This document shows, in pieces, positions 10,133-51,182 of a DNA stretch of 64,000 nt; position 1 is the stretch's first letter; each line of letters opens with the position of its first letter. The notes under the pieces were generated by a model. It was given only the letters and a program-made list of their open reading frames with translations, made no database searches and was not told the origin of the DNA. This DNA comes from Siderastrea siderea (Eukaryota; Cnidaria; Anthozoa; Scleractinia; Rhizangiidae). The position numbers were made by a program, and so were the translations under genes. Location of the stretch: the NCBI GenBank assembly GCA_964030785.1, contig OZ034968.1:37765186-37829185 (forward strand), written 5' to 3'.

Positions 10133-12400
10133 TTAAATTCTGAAAGCCCAGAGGTCCCATGGCAGTTTAAACGAGTCTGAGAAACCATGTGGAGAAGGCG
10201 TAAGAAGCGCGCCTTGCTCCCCTTTGCAAGAAAGCTTAAGAGAAGCGAAAGCCGAGTGAAATAGAATTGGCCACCAGTATCGTCTAGGGTGAACATCGGG
10301 GACAACAATAGTGCATCGCAAATGATTAGCCCGCAGATGATTAAAAACTTGCCCAATCAAAAGTATAGGAGGAAAAATATACGGGTTACTTAAGATGGAA
10401 CTACGATCCGGGTGGTCAAAATTTTGCGCAAAGAAATCCACGCCAGAGGAACAGGGGGTAGGATACGGTGTAAAATGAGGCAAGGAAACCCCATTGAGAT
10501 CACTTTGAGAGTTTGAGTCCAAAGCCATAAGATCGACAGAATGACCATGTAAACCGCCAAAAGAAGGGTGTGATTGAAGGCGCTGCCACAAATGAAAAGC
10601 TAACTTACTGTCAGCAGGAGAAAAACGACGTGAAGGCTGATCAGCAGGATTAACACTCGAGGGGATATGGATAACTGAAAGGTGCACATTAAGGTCTAGG
10701 ACCACTTCCGCTAACCGCTTTAGCGCGTCAGAAAAAAGGCTCGATCGGGCAGCTTGAGACTGCCAGGCCTGAACAAGGGATAGGTTGTCCACATAAGCAT
10801 CAACCCTAGCGTCACGAAGATCATCACGAAAAGAAAGAAGAGTGTTGGTAAGGGCCTCGGTTTCTTTAGTGGTAATATCTGACACTGCTGTAGAAGGCGT
10901 CCAATAGTCGGAAACACTGACATGACTTTTTCGGGGAAAAAGTCCTCCCCAAGCAAAAGAGGACGCGTCCGAATAAACAACGAACTGGAGGTGTCGCTCG
11001 TCGCGCCACTTTCCAATTCTAGCGACAACTGAAGGATCTGCCCAATGCTGCACTTCAGCTCTGAGCGGAGGCGAGATGCGAATAGGCTTAGAGGATTTTG
11101 AACCCTTGCTAATAGCGAGGTTCATCTCATTGGTATAAAGGCGAGAATCCTGTACTGCAAGGCGAAAAGAAATACATTTACCCGCGAGACGCTGAAGGGT
11201 GACAGTCGAAACGCAACTCCCACAGAGAATTGAGTTTACCAAAGCAAGAAAACTGGTTTGCTTATCGGGAGGTAAGTAAAAAGCTTCCAGGTCAGAATCA
11301 GAGATAAAACCGAGGTATTTTATTCTTTTTTGCGGGGTGAAAACACACTTTTTTAGTCCAAGGGTGTACCCAAGAGAAGTGAGGGTATATGCAGCAAGGA
11401 AAACCGCAGCCTTGGAAGCTTCAAGACGTGTTTCGTCAGAAGGGGTAGCTAAAGTACTCGCCGAAGGGTAGGAGGTTTTGGATTGCAACTCACCATTGTG
11501 CCTATCGTCAATATACAAAGAACATGGTACTCCTATTGAACGCAAAAAATGCGATACTAGGAGACCTGTAGAATGATAAACATAGGCAGAAATTTTCCAA
11601 CCAAAAGGAATGGTGTTGGAAACAAAATACCATCCTCTCCACCTAAAGCCAAAGAAAGTACGACTAGACACATCCAAAAGAATATGATCATAGCCAGATT
11701 TATCGTCCAGCGTTGTCTGGTAACATCCTTTTGTGAGGTATCTGGGTAATTGCGATAAGTTGTCCAAACGAAAAGGGCGGTCAACCATCCAAAGGTTCAG
11801 AAAGCGGTTATCGTGACAAAGGCGAGGTTTTGTCGGTTCAACAGTCAAAGGCATGACGAGATGTGGAGGGTCCACCTCACCAACCCTCCCTAAGACTGAT
11901 ATAGCGCCACTACACACCCTTTCAAGCAACGTGTTGACAATAAAATCAACAAAATTATCACAAGATTTGTTATTATCAAATTCAATGCGGGGGGGAATAA
12001 CAGAGTCATAAGCGCGTCCCTTAAAATGTCCTTTGAACGGCCGAAAAAACTTGAAGAGAGAGACTTTATTCTTAATCCAGTCAAGGACTTCATCCGCGCG
12101 GTCATAGGTACTGAGACTCGCAATTTTCTCCCAGACTTCGCTGTGAAGGTGAAGCTGACCAGCAATGAAAACATCAGGGTTGCGGAAACGGAGGGTCGTA
12201 ATGTCAGGGACAATCTTCCCGGAACAGATACTTTGAACAAAGCCAAAATCGAAACAAGGGGCTGTCATTTCCACCTCAGACTCTAGTGGCCACATATCCA
12301 TGGTTACCCACTCATTGACTCTAGACTTGAAGACAGCAACACAGGGAGTGGGATCAAATGTACTGTGCTCGGCACGAGGCGTGAGCGGTTTTGCTTGATT
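10133..12400 (-). CDS. Reverse transcriptase-RNase H polyprotein of the retroelement
   Basis: A single 722-codon frame runs from ATG 12301 to TAA 10133. It stays open for 33 more codons up to a 3' splice site (ttttgccctgtag, exon from 12400, phase 0). RT landmarks in order are KPRLCHDNRFLN, TLDDKSGYDHILL (motif A), the FGWKISAYVYHSTG motif B region, LYIDDRHNGE (catalytic YIDD) and KYLGF. The RNase H part shows VYSDASSFAWGG, TKETEAL and YVDNLSLVQAW as candidate catalytic acidic residues, then HIPSSVNPADQPSRR. About 130 further residues are not recognised, and no methyltransferase is evident. The frame has no internal stop, unlike the recombinase ORF. Confidence 0.85.
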   Translation of the reverse strand, partial: NQAKPLTPRAEHSTFDPTPCVAVFKSRVNEWVTMDMWPLESEVEMTAPCFDFGFVQSICSGKIVPDITTLRFRNPDVFIAGQLHLHSEVWEKIASLSTYDRADEVLDWIKNKVSLFKFFRPFKGHFKGRAYDSVIPPRIEFDNNKSCDNFVDFIVNTLLERVCSGAISVLGRVGEVDPPHLVMPLTVEPTKPRLCHDNRFLNLWMVDRPFRLDNLSQLPRYLTKGCYQTTLDDKSGYDHILLDVSSRTFFGFRWRGWYFVSNTIPFGWKISAYVYHSTGLLVSHFLRSIGVPCSLYIDDRHNGELQSKTSYPSASTLATPSDETRLEASKAAVFLAAYTLTSLGYTLGLKKCVFTPQKRIKYLGFISDSDLEAFYLPPDKQTSFLALVNSILCGSCVSTVTLQRLAGKCISFRLAVQDSRLYTNEMNLAISKGSKSSKPIRISPPLRAEVQHWADPSVVARIGKWRDERHLQFVVYSDASSFAWGGLFPRKSHVSVSDYWTPSTAVSDITTKETEALTNTLLSFRDDLRDARVDAYVDNLSLVQAWQSQAARSSLFSDALKRLAEVVLDLNVHLSVIHIPSSVNPADQPSRRFSPADSKLAFHLWQRLQSHPSFGGLHGHSVDLMALDSNSQSDLNGVSLPHFTPYPTPCSSGVDFFAQNFDHPDRSSILSNPYIFPPILLIGQVFNHLRANHLRCTIVVPDVHPRRYWWPILFHSAFASLKLSCKGEQGALLTPSPHGFSDSFKLPWDLWAFRI

Positions 12401-12716
12401 CTACAGGGCAAAACAGAAAAATGCTGGAATTAAAAACCCAAGTAGAAAGAAAAAGGCGAAGATGTAAAGTAAAAACAAAATAGTGGCCACCAGAGGAGGA
12501 GGAATGACAGCTTGACCCAGATAAACCGGGAGGAGAGTTGCACCCCTGTTTCAAGCGACAATCCAACTCAACTGGTAACAAAAGGAAAGGGAAACGAAAA
12601 AAGCCGCAAACAAGAAAACAAAAGAAGGGAGAACAAACGCTAACAAAAACTAAACAACAACAAAAAACACTTTATTATAACTCGATTCAGCATGAGTTGA
12701 CAACATTTAATGGAAA

Positions 12717-13304
12717 TTATGGCTTATTTTGAGGATGAGCAGATTTTGCATTTTGAAAGGCAACGCAATTTCTTAACAAATGCTGACTAGAACCACAAAA
12801 ATAGCACAAGCTTGAGCGGACACGATGGGCGGGGTAAGGTGCCTGACTGCGTCTGGTCTCATTGAAGCCCCCACTACGACGAGAAGTGCCTGGGTTACCA
12901 AACTGACTGGTGTTAAATCGCCTCCATACTTGAGGGGGGGAAGACTTATGATCAGGCTGCATATGCTTCAAAAGCTTGTTTGTCTTCTCAAGGACTTTAC
13001 TCTTGACTGGATCGCCAACCAGAGCAACCAACAAGTCTCTCAAAGACTTCTGTGGTAAATTCTTAGCATGTTTCTGGATCTCATCGAGGACACACTCATA
13101 CTCTCTTGCTTTGTCATGATTACAGACCTTTGCGACTTTAACAAGGGCCTCTAGGTCAAGTATGGCGTCTTCAGGATCAAAGCGTGTCTTCTCAATTGTC
13201 CTGTGGAGGGTCTTAAGGGCTAGGGCCACTGGATTTGACTGGTCGTTACCCTCCAACTTTTTGAGCCTCTCTTCAAAAGCTTTTAAATTTAAGGGCTCTT
13301 GATA
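12717..13304 (-). CDS. Gag-like protein with CCHC zinc knuckle (main exon)
   Basis: The frame ends at TAA 12717-12719. It starts without an ATG: open sequence reaches back to a 3' splice site (tttttgttttag, exon from 13304, phase 0). It begins YQEPLNLKAFEERLKKLEGN, a short coiled segment, continues with a helical charged region, and ends with a single knuckle CYFCGSSQHLLRNC (C-x2-C-x4-H-x4-C), the nucleic-acid binding motif of retroelement gag. It would complete the leader exon at 14642-14436, which supplies an ATG. Confidence 0.7.
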   Translation of the reverse strand, partial: YQEPLNLKAFEERLKKLEGNDQSNPVALALKTLHRTIEKTRFDPEDAILDLEALVKVAKVCNHDKAREYECVLDEIQKHAKNLPQKSLRDLLVALVGDPVKSKVLEKTNKLLKHMQPDHKSSPPQVWRRFNTSQFGNPGTSRRSGGFNETRRSQAPYPAHRVRSSLCYFCGSSQHLLRNCVAFQNAKSAHPQNKP

Positions 13305-14040
13305 CTAAAACAAAAAAGGAAACCAGGTAAGAAAAGGATAAGCACACAAATCTGCCCACAAAATAATAAAGCACTCTGCCTACTAGGTAAAAAACATCTC
13401 CCGAACGCACTAAACGAGGGAGCTGGCACAAAGCCGTCAAAAACTGTTGACATATTTCCAAAACACTAACACAAGCGGAAACGATATCCGAAAATTGGCG
13501 GCCTCGCGCGCCAAAAGAAATTACAAACAAAAGCTAGAAAGAGAAACCGAACAAAAAATAAGTGAAAACGTGATTTGCATAAGGTGAGAAAAAATTCACA
13601 AACAAACTGCCGTGTTTGCTGTACGGGAAATGAATAAATAAATAACAACGTGCAAAGCACGTTATGGCCCGTTGGCCCTATTAAGAGAGAAAATAAAACT
13701 TGATAAACTGCACAAACAACCAGCAGCTTTTCCAGCGTGTGGCAAAATGAGATGTTTTAAAAAAGCAAACGAGCAAACCATGTTTTACTGAGAGCAAAAA
13801 ACCTTTAGCCACACTTGTAGAATATAACATACACTACCGCGTTAGAGGCGTTTTACAAAAACACCAAAAACATATTTGAACAACATAAGTTCAAGATTTT
13901 CACTCGCGCTCGAGCGGCAAAAATTGTCCGATCAGTCGTGCCTAACCGGTAAATTGCATTCAATTGCATTCAAGTGACATGTCGAAATTCCGACCAGCAT
14001 TTGTTTGCAACAGGATTTTCATTCACTCGTAAAGCTCTCA

Positions 14041-14320
14041 GTCGCTCTCGAGAGCATCACTCGCACTCGAGTGGCATCACTCACAAAACACCGGAGTGGT
14101 TAAATAACGCTCGACTAGCAAACTGCATTTCTCATGGTCGAGTAACAAGCTTCTCTTCAGTCGCTCTCGACTGGCATCACTCGCACTCGAGTGGCATCAC
14201 TCACAAAACACCGGAGTGGTTAAATAACCCTCGACTAGCAAACTGCATTTCACATGGTCGAGTAACAAGCTTTCCTTCAGTCGCTCTCGACTGGCATCGC
14301 TCGCACTCGAGTGGCATCAC
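14041..14320. repeat. 120-bp tandem repeat inside the retroelement leader intron
   Basis: gcactcgagtggcatcac recurs at exactly 120-base spacing (about 14063, 14183, 14303). The second unit is nearly identical to the first across its full length (accggagtggttaaataac, gactagcaaactgcattt, catggtcgagtaacaagctt). The third is truncated. About 2.3 copies are present. Degenerate related motifs extend left to about 13890. The repeat sits between the putative leader donor and the gag acceptor. Confidence 0.8.
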
Positions 14321-14435
14321 TGGCATTTAAATAACACGCCGCACTCGAGTGGCATACATCTCAAAAACAGACGTAAGAGCAAAAATAAGCTAAAACCAGT
14401 AAATGAAACGGCAAGAAAGGAAACGGTTGTTTTAC

Positions 14436-14642
14436 CTCAAGTGGAGGATCAGGGACTGCATGAGGTCCAGCAACTTCAGCAATTTCAGCAACTTCTGGTT
14501 CGGCCACGTGTGCAGGACCCGGAGCAGGAACGGCAACCGCCGGTTGAGGACCTTGAGGAACAGGCAATTCTGCTTGGGCGTTTGCTAAAATATCTTGAGC
14601 TCTAACTTGCAAAGGCCGTTGGATTTGCGGCGGTTGGGCCAT
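14436..14642 (-). CDS. Leader exon of the retroelement (69 codons)
   Basis: ATG at 14642-14640 opens 69 codons rich in Pro, Ala, Val and Gln (starting MAQPPQIQRPLQ, ending PDPPLE). It ends at a GAG|GTAAAA donor in phase 0. It lies about 155 bases inside the 5' end of the element. The downstream acceptors for gag (13304), RT-RH (12400) and recombinase (9910) are all phase 0, so this exon can be joined in frame to each. The composition suggests a disordered region. It could instead be an ordinary short ORF running to 14361, but that extension is hydrophobic and unlike gag. Confidence 0.5.
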
Positions 14643-14749
14643 GACGCGGTGCCAACAGAGTAATGACTTCGTTCCTACTTCCAGTGATGTCGTAGGAGAA
14701 ATGTGCACAATAGAAGAAAACATGATAATATATACAGCGTAGAGAATTG

Positions 14750-14797
14750 TGGGATATATATTGTTATGTTAATATTCATTTATTATTTCCGGTACTT
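14750..14797 (-). repeat. Inverted terminal repeat (5' end of retroelement)
   Basis: Partner of 8409-8462. On the plus strand it reads attgttatg, attcatttatta, then ccggtacttgaaata at the outer edge. The 7-mer gaaatag occurs at both outer junctions (8402-8408 and 14798-14804). That is either a target duplication or the short shared crossover sequence expected of tyrosine-recombinase insertion. Confidence 0.6.
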
Positions 14798-16130
14798 GAA
14801 ATAGGACCAGGAGCTACGGTTACTTATATAAGCAAAGATTAGCGAAATAGTCCAAAAAACTGGCTCTACTTGACAGTTAACGTACCGTCTTGGTGAATAC
14901 TGAGTTTAAACACTCAGACACCTCTCTGTTATAAACGACGAACTTCATTTACGAATCAGTCAATTTCCTGCTCACATACCTCGAGGAGTATTCACTTCCA
15001 AATATTTGGAGAGGTTCGCCAATATCCTACGAAATAGAGTCCATATTTAGATATTTACCATCCTTTGATTTGTGTAACATCCAGGGATTCTCATAAAACA
15101 AGTACGCATTTTAAAACTACAGACATAGTTTAGGTGAAAACGGGCTCATCATCAGGCAGCTTGAACTGCATGATTTTCTACGGATATTTTCTAAAACTCT
15201 TCAGCTTGCTTTCTTTGTATCGTGAACAAGAGAACTAAAGACTGTCAGGGAATGTTCAGATGTTCTGATCGTAGCTTCTTACCTACTTTCTAGTGTATCG
15301 ACTCTTCCGGAGGGCTCATTAAAACTGGCTGTCGATTCCGTTCTGTTAGTTTCCAACACACGAACCCTTCTTGTCAGTCCTTGCAAACGAGATGACAGGT
15401 TAGTTGTTGTCTCTCTTTCCGAAACCCAAACTCTGTGGCTGAGCCCTTGAAGAACAGTTAAACTCTCATTTCGAAGACCTCTCTCACGTCTTTTGAGCGA
15501 GCATTGTTCGCCAAACCCTTTCTTATGGTAAACAAACTGTTCGGCCTTTAGAGCCTTCAGTTCATCTACAATCGCATCAAGATTATGCTCGAGTGAATCG
15601 AGACGTCTGTTCAACGAATCATTAGCAACGAGAAGAAACACGATGCACGATATCGTCAAAAAGCTGTTTACATAGAGGATGCTCTTTGTGGAAGACTGGT
15701 TCGCAGCTGGCTTCAGCTTTTGCAACTGGTTCGTTGCTTGTTCCATCGCCGTTCACTTAGTTCCAGAGGCTTGTTTTCAATTGCTGTAAAAATCAGTCGT
15801 TCTGAGTCGGGAACGAGTGTAAGATTCTTAAGTCACATAAGCTGACAAAGTTCAAAAGTCAGGGAGTTTTCTTTTACGATAACAAGTATCCCCTTACACA
15901 GTTTGATTGTTTCTAACGGTAGCAAAAGTTTTTTCTAAATACTATTCCCAGGTTGATTTCTGAAAATAGAACTCAAATCAAATTTCTCTCTTCTCACGTT
16001 ACTGAAACAGAGTAAAAGGTGGATCACAGTCATGCCAATGTTTGTTCCTGTTTCCACATCTTTCATTTTGACTGCCATAAAAACCAGCAATTACTTCAAT
16101 TAGAAACACACTGTCACACCAGCAAAGGTC
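14798..16130. repeat. Segmental duplication, copy B right part
   Basis: Continues the alignment with copy A (3.13-4.93 kb) after the retroelement, including the first exon of the collagen-C4-like gene and about 380 bases of upstream sequence. Similarity fades near 16130. Confidence 0.65.
15283..15746 (-). CDS. Collagen-C4-like copy B, first exon: signal anchor plus coiled coil
   Basis: ATG 15746-15744 opens a 154-residue frame without stops. Residues about 1-25 are polar. A hydrophobic stretch (FLTISCIVFLLVA, about 28-42) looks like a type II signal anchor. Heptad-like sequence follows (LNRRLDSLEHNLDAIVDELKALKAE), then a second region with LQGLSHRVWV and LQGLTRRVRVLE repeats. The exon ends at agtag|gtaagaag, a strong donor, leaving phase 2. 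Known Gly-X-Y exons here enter at phase 1, so at least one unidentified exon or a change in frame lies between. The protein would be a membrane-anchored trimeric stalk. The intron to the next recognised exon is about 7.9 kb because of the retroelement. Confidence 0.55.
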
Positions 16131-16376
16131 TACTATCACTCGGCATCTCAGCGGGATAAATAATGACACTTTTTCTTTCTGGAATCTCCTTTAAAACGCA
16201 CAGGTGCATGTACTAGACGTCACACTAGATTTACCATTCTCTATTCGTGTCATTTACTGTGCTTTTCTGTTTTCAAATTAACCTTTCTAAAGCAATGTTT
16301 AGGGCTTTAAGAATTGACTAAAATGATATTAAAACAATCGAAAATAGCGATGCTGTACTTTGTTGTTCTTGCATGA

Positions 16377-16897
16377 GGGCCTAGATGGGGTCTACTGTTA
16401 GGTGTTATGGGCCAGGATGTGTTTTACTGTAAAATCAGGACAACGACCAGAGATTTATAACATCTCCTGACGATTTACAGTTCACTTGACTCTGATGATG
16501 ACTTCCGCTCAGGTTGTCGAAACGTCAGTCAATGTCACCTCAAACAGTCCTTCTCAGGACTACACTCACCCGGACGATCACAATTTACCGAATTATGATG
16601 TGTTTTACTGTTAAGTGTTATACAGCCCGAATTTTTATTGTTAACTGTTTTAAATGAAATTATAGTTAAGTGTTACAACACATTCTAGACACTAAATGAA
16701 ACAATAAAAATGGATAGCTGAAACTACAGAAGTGATGTTACCATGCCAAAAAAGGCCATTTTCTCGATCTTTGTGTAAATTTTTTATTCATCATTTTAAC
16801 TGTTACAGTGAATTTTTTACTGTTAGCTATTAAATGGCCTAAAATTGTAGTGTTAGCTGTTATGCTACCCCCCCCCCCCCCCCCCCCATCTAGGCCC
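16377..16897. repeat. Inverted-repeat element with poly-C, upstream of tankyrase
   Basis: gggcctagatgggg at 16377-16390 is repeated inverted as ccccatctaggccc at 16884-16897. Inside are repeats of tgtgttttactgt, gttaagtgtta and similar, and a 20-base C run (16868-16887) at the right end. It is a non-autonomous element whose right end lies 135 bases before the tankyrase start codon, so it may supply part of the promoter region. Confidence 0.55.
16486..16532 (+). other. Hammerhead-ribozyme-like motif
   Basis: TTGACT (16486-16491), CTGATGA (16492-16498), GAC...GTC (16500-16502 with 16516-16518), GAAA (16519-16522), CGTC, then AGTCAA (16527-16532). The outer TTGACT/AGTCAA strands pair perfectly as stem I, and the core boxes are in hammerhead order. 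Stem II has an extra T after CTGATGA, and stem III would be almost absent. It is at best a minimal or degenerate hammerhead of the kind known in Penelope-like elements. Confidence 0.3.
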
Positions 16898-17031
16898 ACT
16901 TGGATGTGCTCTTCGCTCTTCCGCCAACTATTCTCCAATTTTCTCCAATCCCTTTTCCCGTTTCCCGGAACCCGTGCGCATGTCTGTAGTGGTGACGTCA
17001 TTAGCGTTAATTATGCGGCTGCCAAACCAAG

Positions 17032-48534
<31,503 letters not shown>

Positions 48535-50390
48535 TTGTCATGTCCTCTGTGGATACTCTTGAAGACACTACGGAACTGTTTTATCTCTGGAATGAAGCAC
48601 TTTGTGATGCGCAAGTTTCAACCCGGTTTTTCTGGAAACGAATCACATAGCCCACACGAAAGGGCTTATATTGAGCTGGATCAAAGAGAAATGTCTCGGA
48701 AGAGGAGGAAAAACGGAAAGAGGAGGAAAGACGGGAAGAGGAGGAGGTAATCAAAAACCCCTCCCGTAAAGAGAAACATTCAGCTTGCAGCGTGGTGGAA
48801 ATTTTTAATATATCTGACATAGACAACAATGCACATCGCAGGAAGTTTTAAGTTAGTTTCGTACATGTGTTTGGCATTTAGCCTCACCCCTGGCCTATGC
48901 CTCGTCGTATTAATTTCATAGCGATTTTACGTAAATCCAGGAACCTCTAATGATCTGCACGCAGCGTCTCTGGTTGAAAAAATGTCTTTTGATTGGCAAC
49001 CCCTGGATAATGAGCCAAGGCGAACCGATTAGTTCCCTGCAAACAGGCTATCAGCGAGAAAAAGGTGTCCAAAAACGTGCTTCTTTAGCTGGAAAGTTTG
49101 TCTTGTCAACTTTATAGTAGCATTTTCTCATTATCCAAGGATTGTCCTAAGAAATCTAACATTTATTGCACTCAGTCTCTCCTTCGTACATGAATTCATA
49201 CCCAACTCGGTGTTGTGTGCCTTGTTAGCTATGAGTTCATGTGCGACTCGAATTTGTGGAATAAATTTTAAATTTGTTGGATCATGTTGTGACGAGGATA
49301 AATGTCCGTTTGTGGAAGTAAACGGATAATCCTTATAGATCTGTAATTAAATTTAAAAAATTGTTGAAATAATGTTAGGGACAGGAATCGTTGAACCGCA
49401 GTAATAGAGTACATTTTGGCTTGTAGTTTATTTATATCTTCTCTCTTTTCTTCAATTTTTTTTATTTGGAAGTGTTGTAAATAGGTTTTCACATAGCATT
49501 AATATATTTCATCTTAATACATTATTCTAATTTTTTCTTTCTAAATTTCCTGTCGGTACTGTATACGTGAAAATAACTACGTTCATTGAATGTTATCTGT
49601 GCAAATAAATTGAAGACTCAGTTACTAAGATATTTTTCAAAGCAATCTTAGCCTGCGAACTTTTTGGTTTGTGACGAACTTTTCCGAAGAGCAACTTCGT
49701 TGTCCCGAAAAGCCTCGGAAACCTATGTTCGGGCACGATCTAGATTACGTTAAATGTAAAGACCCCTGCTTACCAATGAACGTTCTTGTAAATAAATAGT
49801 TTTTGCTGTAGTTGGAAGTTTACTGCCTTGGTATACTTTCTGTTGTTTAAAAAGTTGAGTCCCTCTCTTCTCTCAGAAATAGTCGTGTGCAAAGTGAGAC
49901 GCCGAAAGACGAAAATACTTCCGCGAGTGCTCTTGCGTCTGACTGATATATTGATTACGAGTTACATTCTTTAATTTACCAATTTGTCGCTTAAAATATT
50001 GCTATAATACAGTCGAACGTCTCTTTCGGATATCTCTACAGGACACCTCTATTATGGGTTGGGGGGAGGAGGGGCACGTGGTCCGAAAGGGACCAAAATT
50101 TAATGTATAACCCACCTTTGAAATACGAAAACCTCCCAAAGACGGACACTTAGTCCTGTCCCTTCGGTGTCCGCAGTAATGGGGGAGTCTTGTTGGATGC
50201 CATGTTTTTCATCATTTAACCCTTTTTCTTTCTCCTTAAACTTTCTTTCAATTAAAAAAAGCCATCGTAGGTTTGTAGGTGCGAGCTCCCACAAATCTGT
50301 GAGATTTTTTTTGGCGAGTTTTCAAATGTAAGTTAAGAAGACAAAAAGGGGGGATTCATGAATTTTAAGAAAATTGAAAATTATTAAGAA
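48535..50390. other. Tankyrase 3' UTR and spacer
   Basis: No coding exon seen. Candidate polyadenylation signals AATAAA at 49260-49265 and again near 49606. A repeat-like piece around 50010-50180 (ctctttcggatatctctaca) lacks a partner end. Confidence 0.45.
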
Positions 50391-50998
50391 TTAACCCATT
50401 GACTCCTGGACATTTTGCCAAAAAGTGCCTTTTGAAGCGAGTCAAGCCATTTTTAGGTCGCTGTCTAGCCAAAAAGAATCCAAACTGTCCAAAACGTTGT
50501 TTACAAGTCGGTCGAGCGCTGGACTAGCTTTTGTTCCTGATGCCAAATTACAGCTTTCAAAGTTCGGGCATGCGCAGAAAGCAAAATTTCGCTGCCCTTT
50601 CGTCTTTTACCTTTTGCTTTCTTTCCTCCTCGCTTCTTTTGCTTTTCTTTCCCCCCTTTTTTTCTTTTGTGGGGCATTTACTAGGCTTCCTTTTGGTGGG
50701 AAAAGATTTTGCAAAACGTTCGAGGATCGTGAATTTTTTTGGAAGGAAGTACTAGTGGGTAGTGGGACAAGATTTTCATTCGAATTTTCTGGTCAAAGTT
50801 ACATGGTTTTTTTGCGTCTTTCTCCGGTCTGTTTGACTGAATCGCGCTCATTTGGGTATGGCTTGAAATATCTCATCTCCCTGCACAAGGTAGTTGTCAA
50901 AGTTGTCTAGGACCGTTAAAACTGATGACGTCACAAGTGGTACAAGGGACGTGGTTAAAGAAGGGCGGTTACGGGCAGTTCAGGGGTCAATGTGTTAA
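50391..50998 (+). repeat. ~608-bp TTAACCC-ended element, copy 2
   Basis: Begins ttaacccattgactcctgg and ends ggggtcaatgtgttaa, with the shared block gatgacgtcacaagtggtac near the right end. The 161-codon open frame at 50425-50910 lies wholly inside and has Phe/Ser-rich low-complexity content, so it is not called as a gene. Confidence 0.6.
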
Positions 50999-51182
50999 AG
51001 GTGGGTTAAAATTATAATTGAAAGTTAATAATTAATAGATGGACACCAGAACAGACAGTAAAAGAGCCCAAGTGCTCCTGCCTCGGGGGTGGCCTGTCTG
51101 AGGTGTGTATAAAGATTTTCAGTGTTCCTCTATTCTTTCTTCATCTTACGCTGTTTCCTAAAAAGTTGACCAGACTCTCCCC

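Larger units (their letters stand above)
8409..14797 (-). mobile_element. Tyrosine-recombinase (DIRS/Ngaro-like) retroelement, ~6.4 kb
   Basis: In minus-strand order the element carries a leader exon, CCHC gag, RT-RNase H and tyrosine recombinase. It lacks LTRs, an aspartic protease and a DDE integrase. Its ends are imperfect inverted repeats of about 45-50 bases, as in DIRS-type elements. The gag, RT-RH, YR order with no visible methyltransferase is more Ngaro-like by established descriptions, so the subfamily is left open. The boundaries come from comparison with the duplicated locus: copy A reads ggctggaaatgggaccagg without interruption. In copy B ggctggaaatag stops at 8408 and tgaaataggaccagg resumes at 14797. 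The recombinase frame is broken, so this copy is probably inactive. Confidence 0.85.

Noticed and set aside
12354..12581. 75-codon minus-strand frame between gag and RT-RH
   Set aside because: Overlaps the RT-RH acceptor region in another frame and shows no retroelement motif; treated as intron or spacer of the element.
13974..14330. 118-codon repetitive plus-strand frame
   Set aside because: Product of the 120-bp tandem repeat, whose unit length is a multiple of three so frames stay open; antisense to the retroelement.
8575..14723. Endogenous retrovirus or LTR retrotransposon
   Set aside because: No LTRs, no protease, no DDE integrase and no envelope frame; a tyrosine recombinase and inverted termini are present instead.
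50425..50910. 161-codon open frame on the plus strand
   Set aside because: Lies entirely within the ~608-bp inverted-repeat element, is Phe/Ser/Leu-rich low complexity, and other copies of the element do not keep it open.
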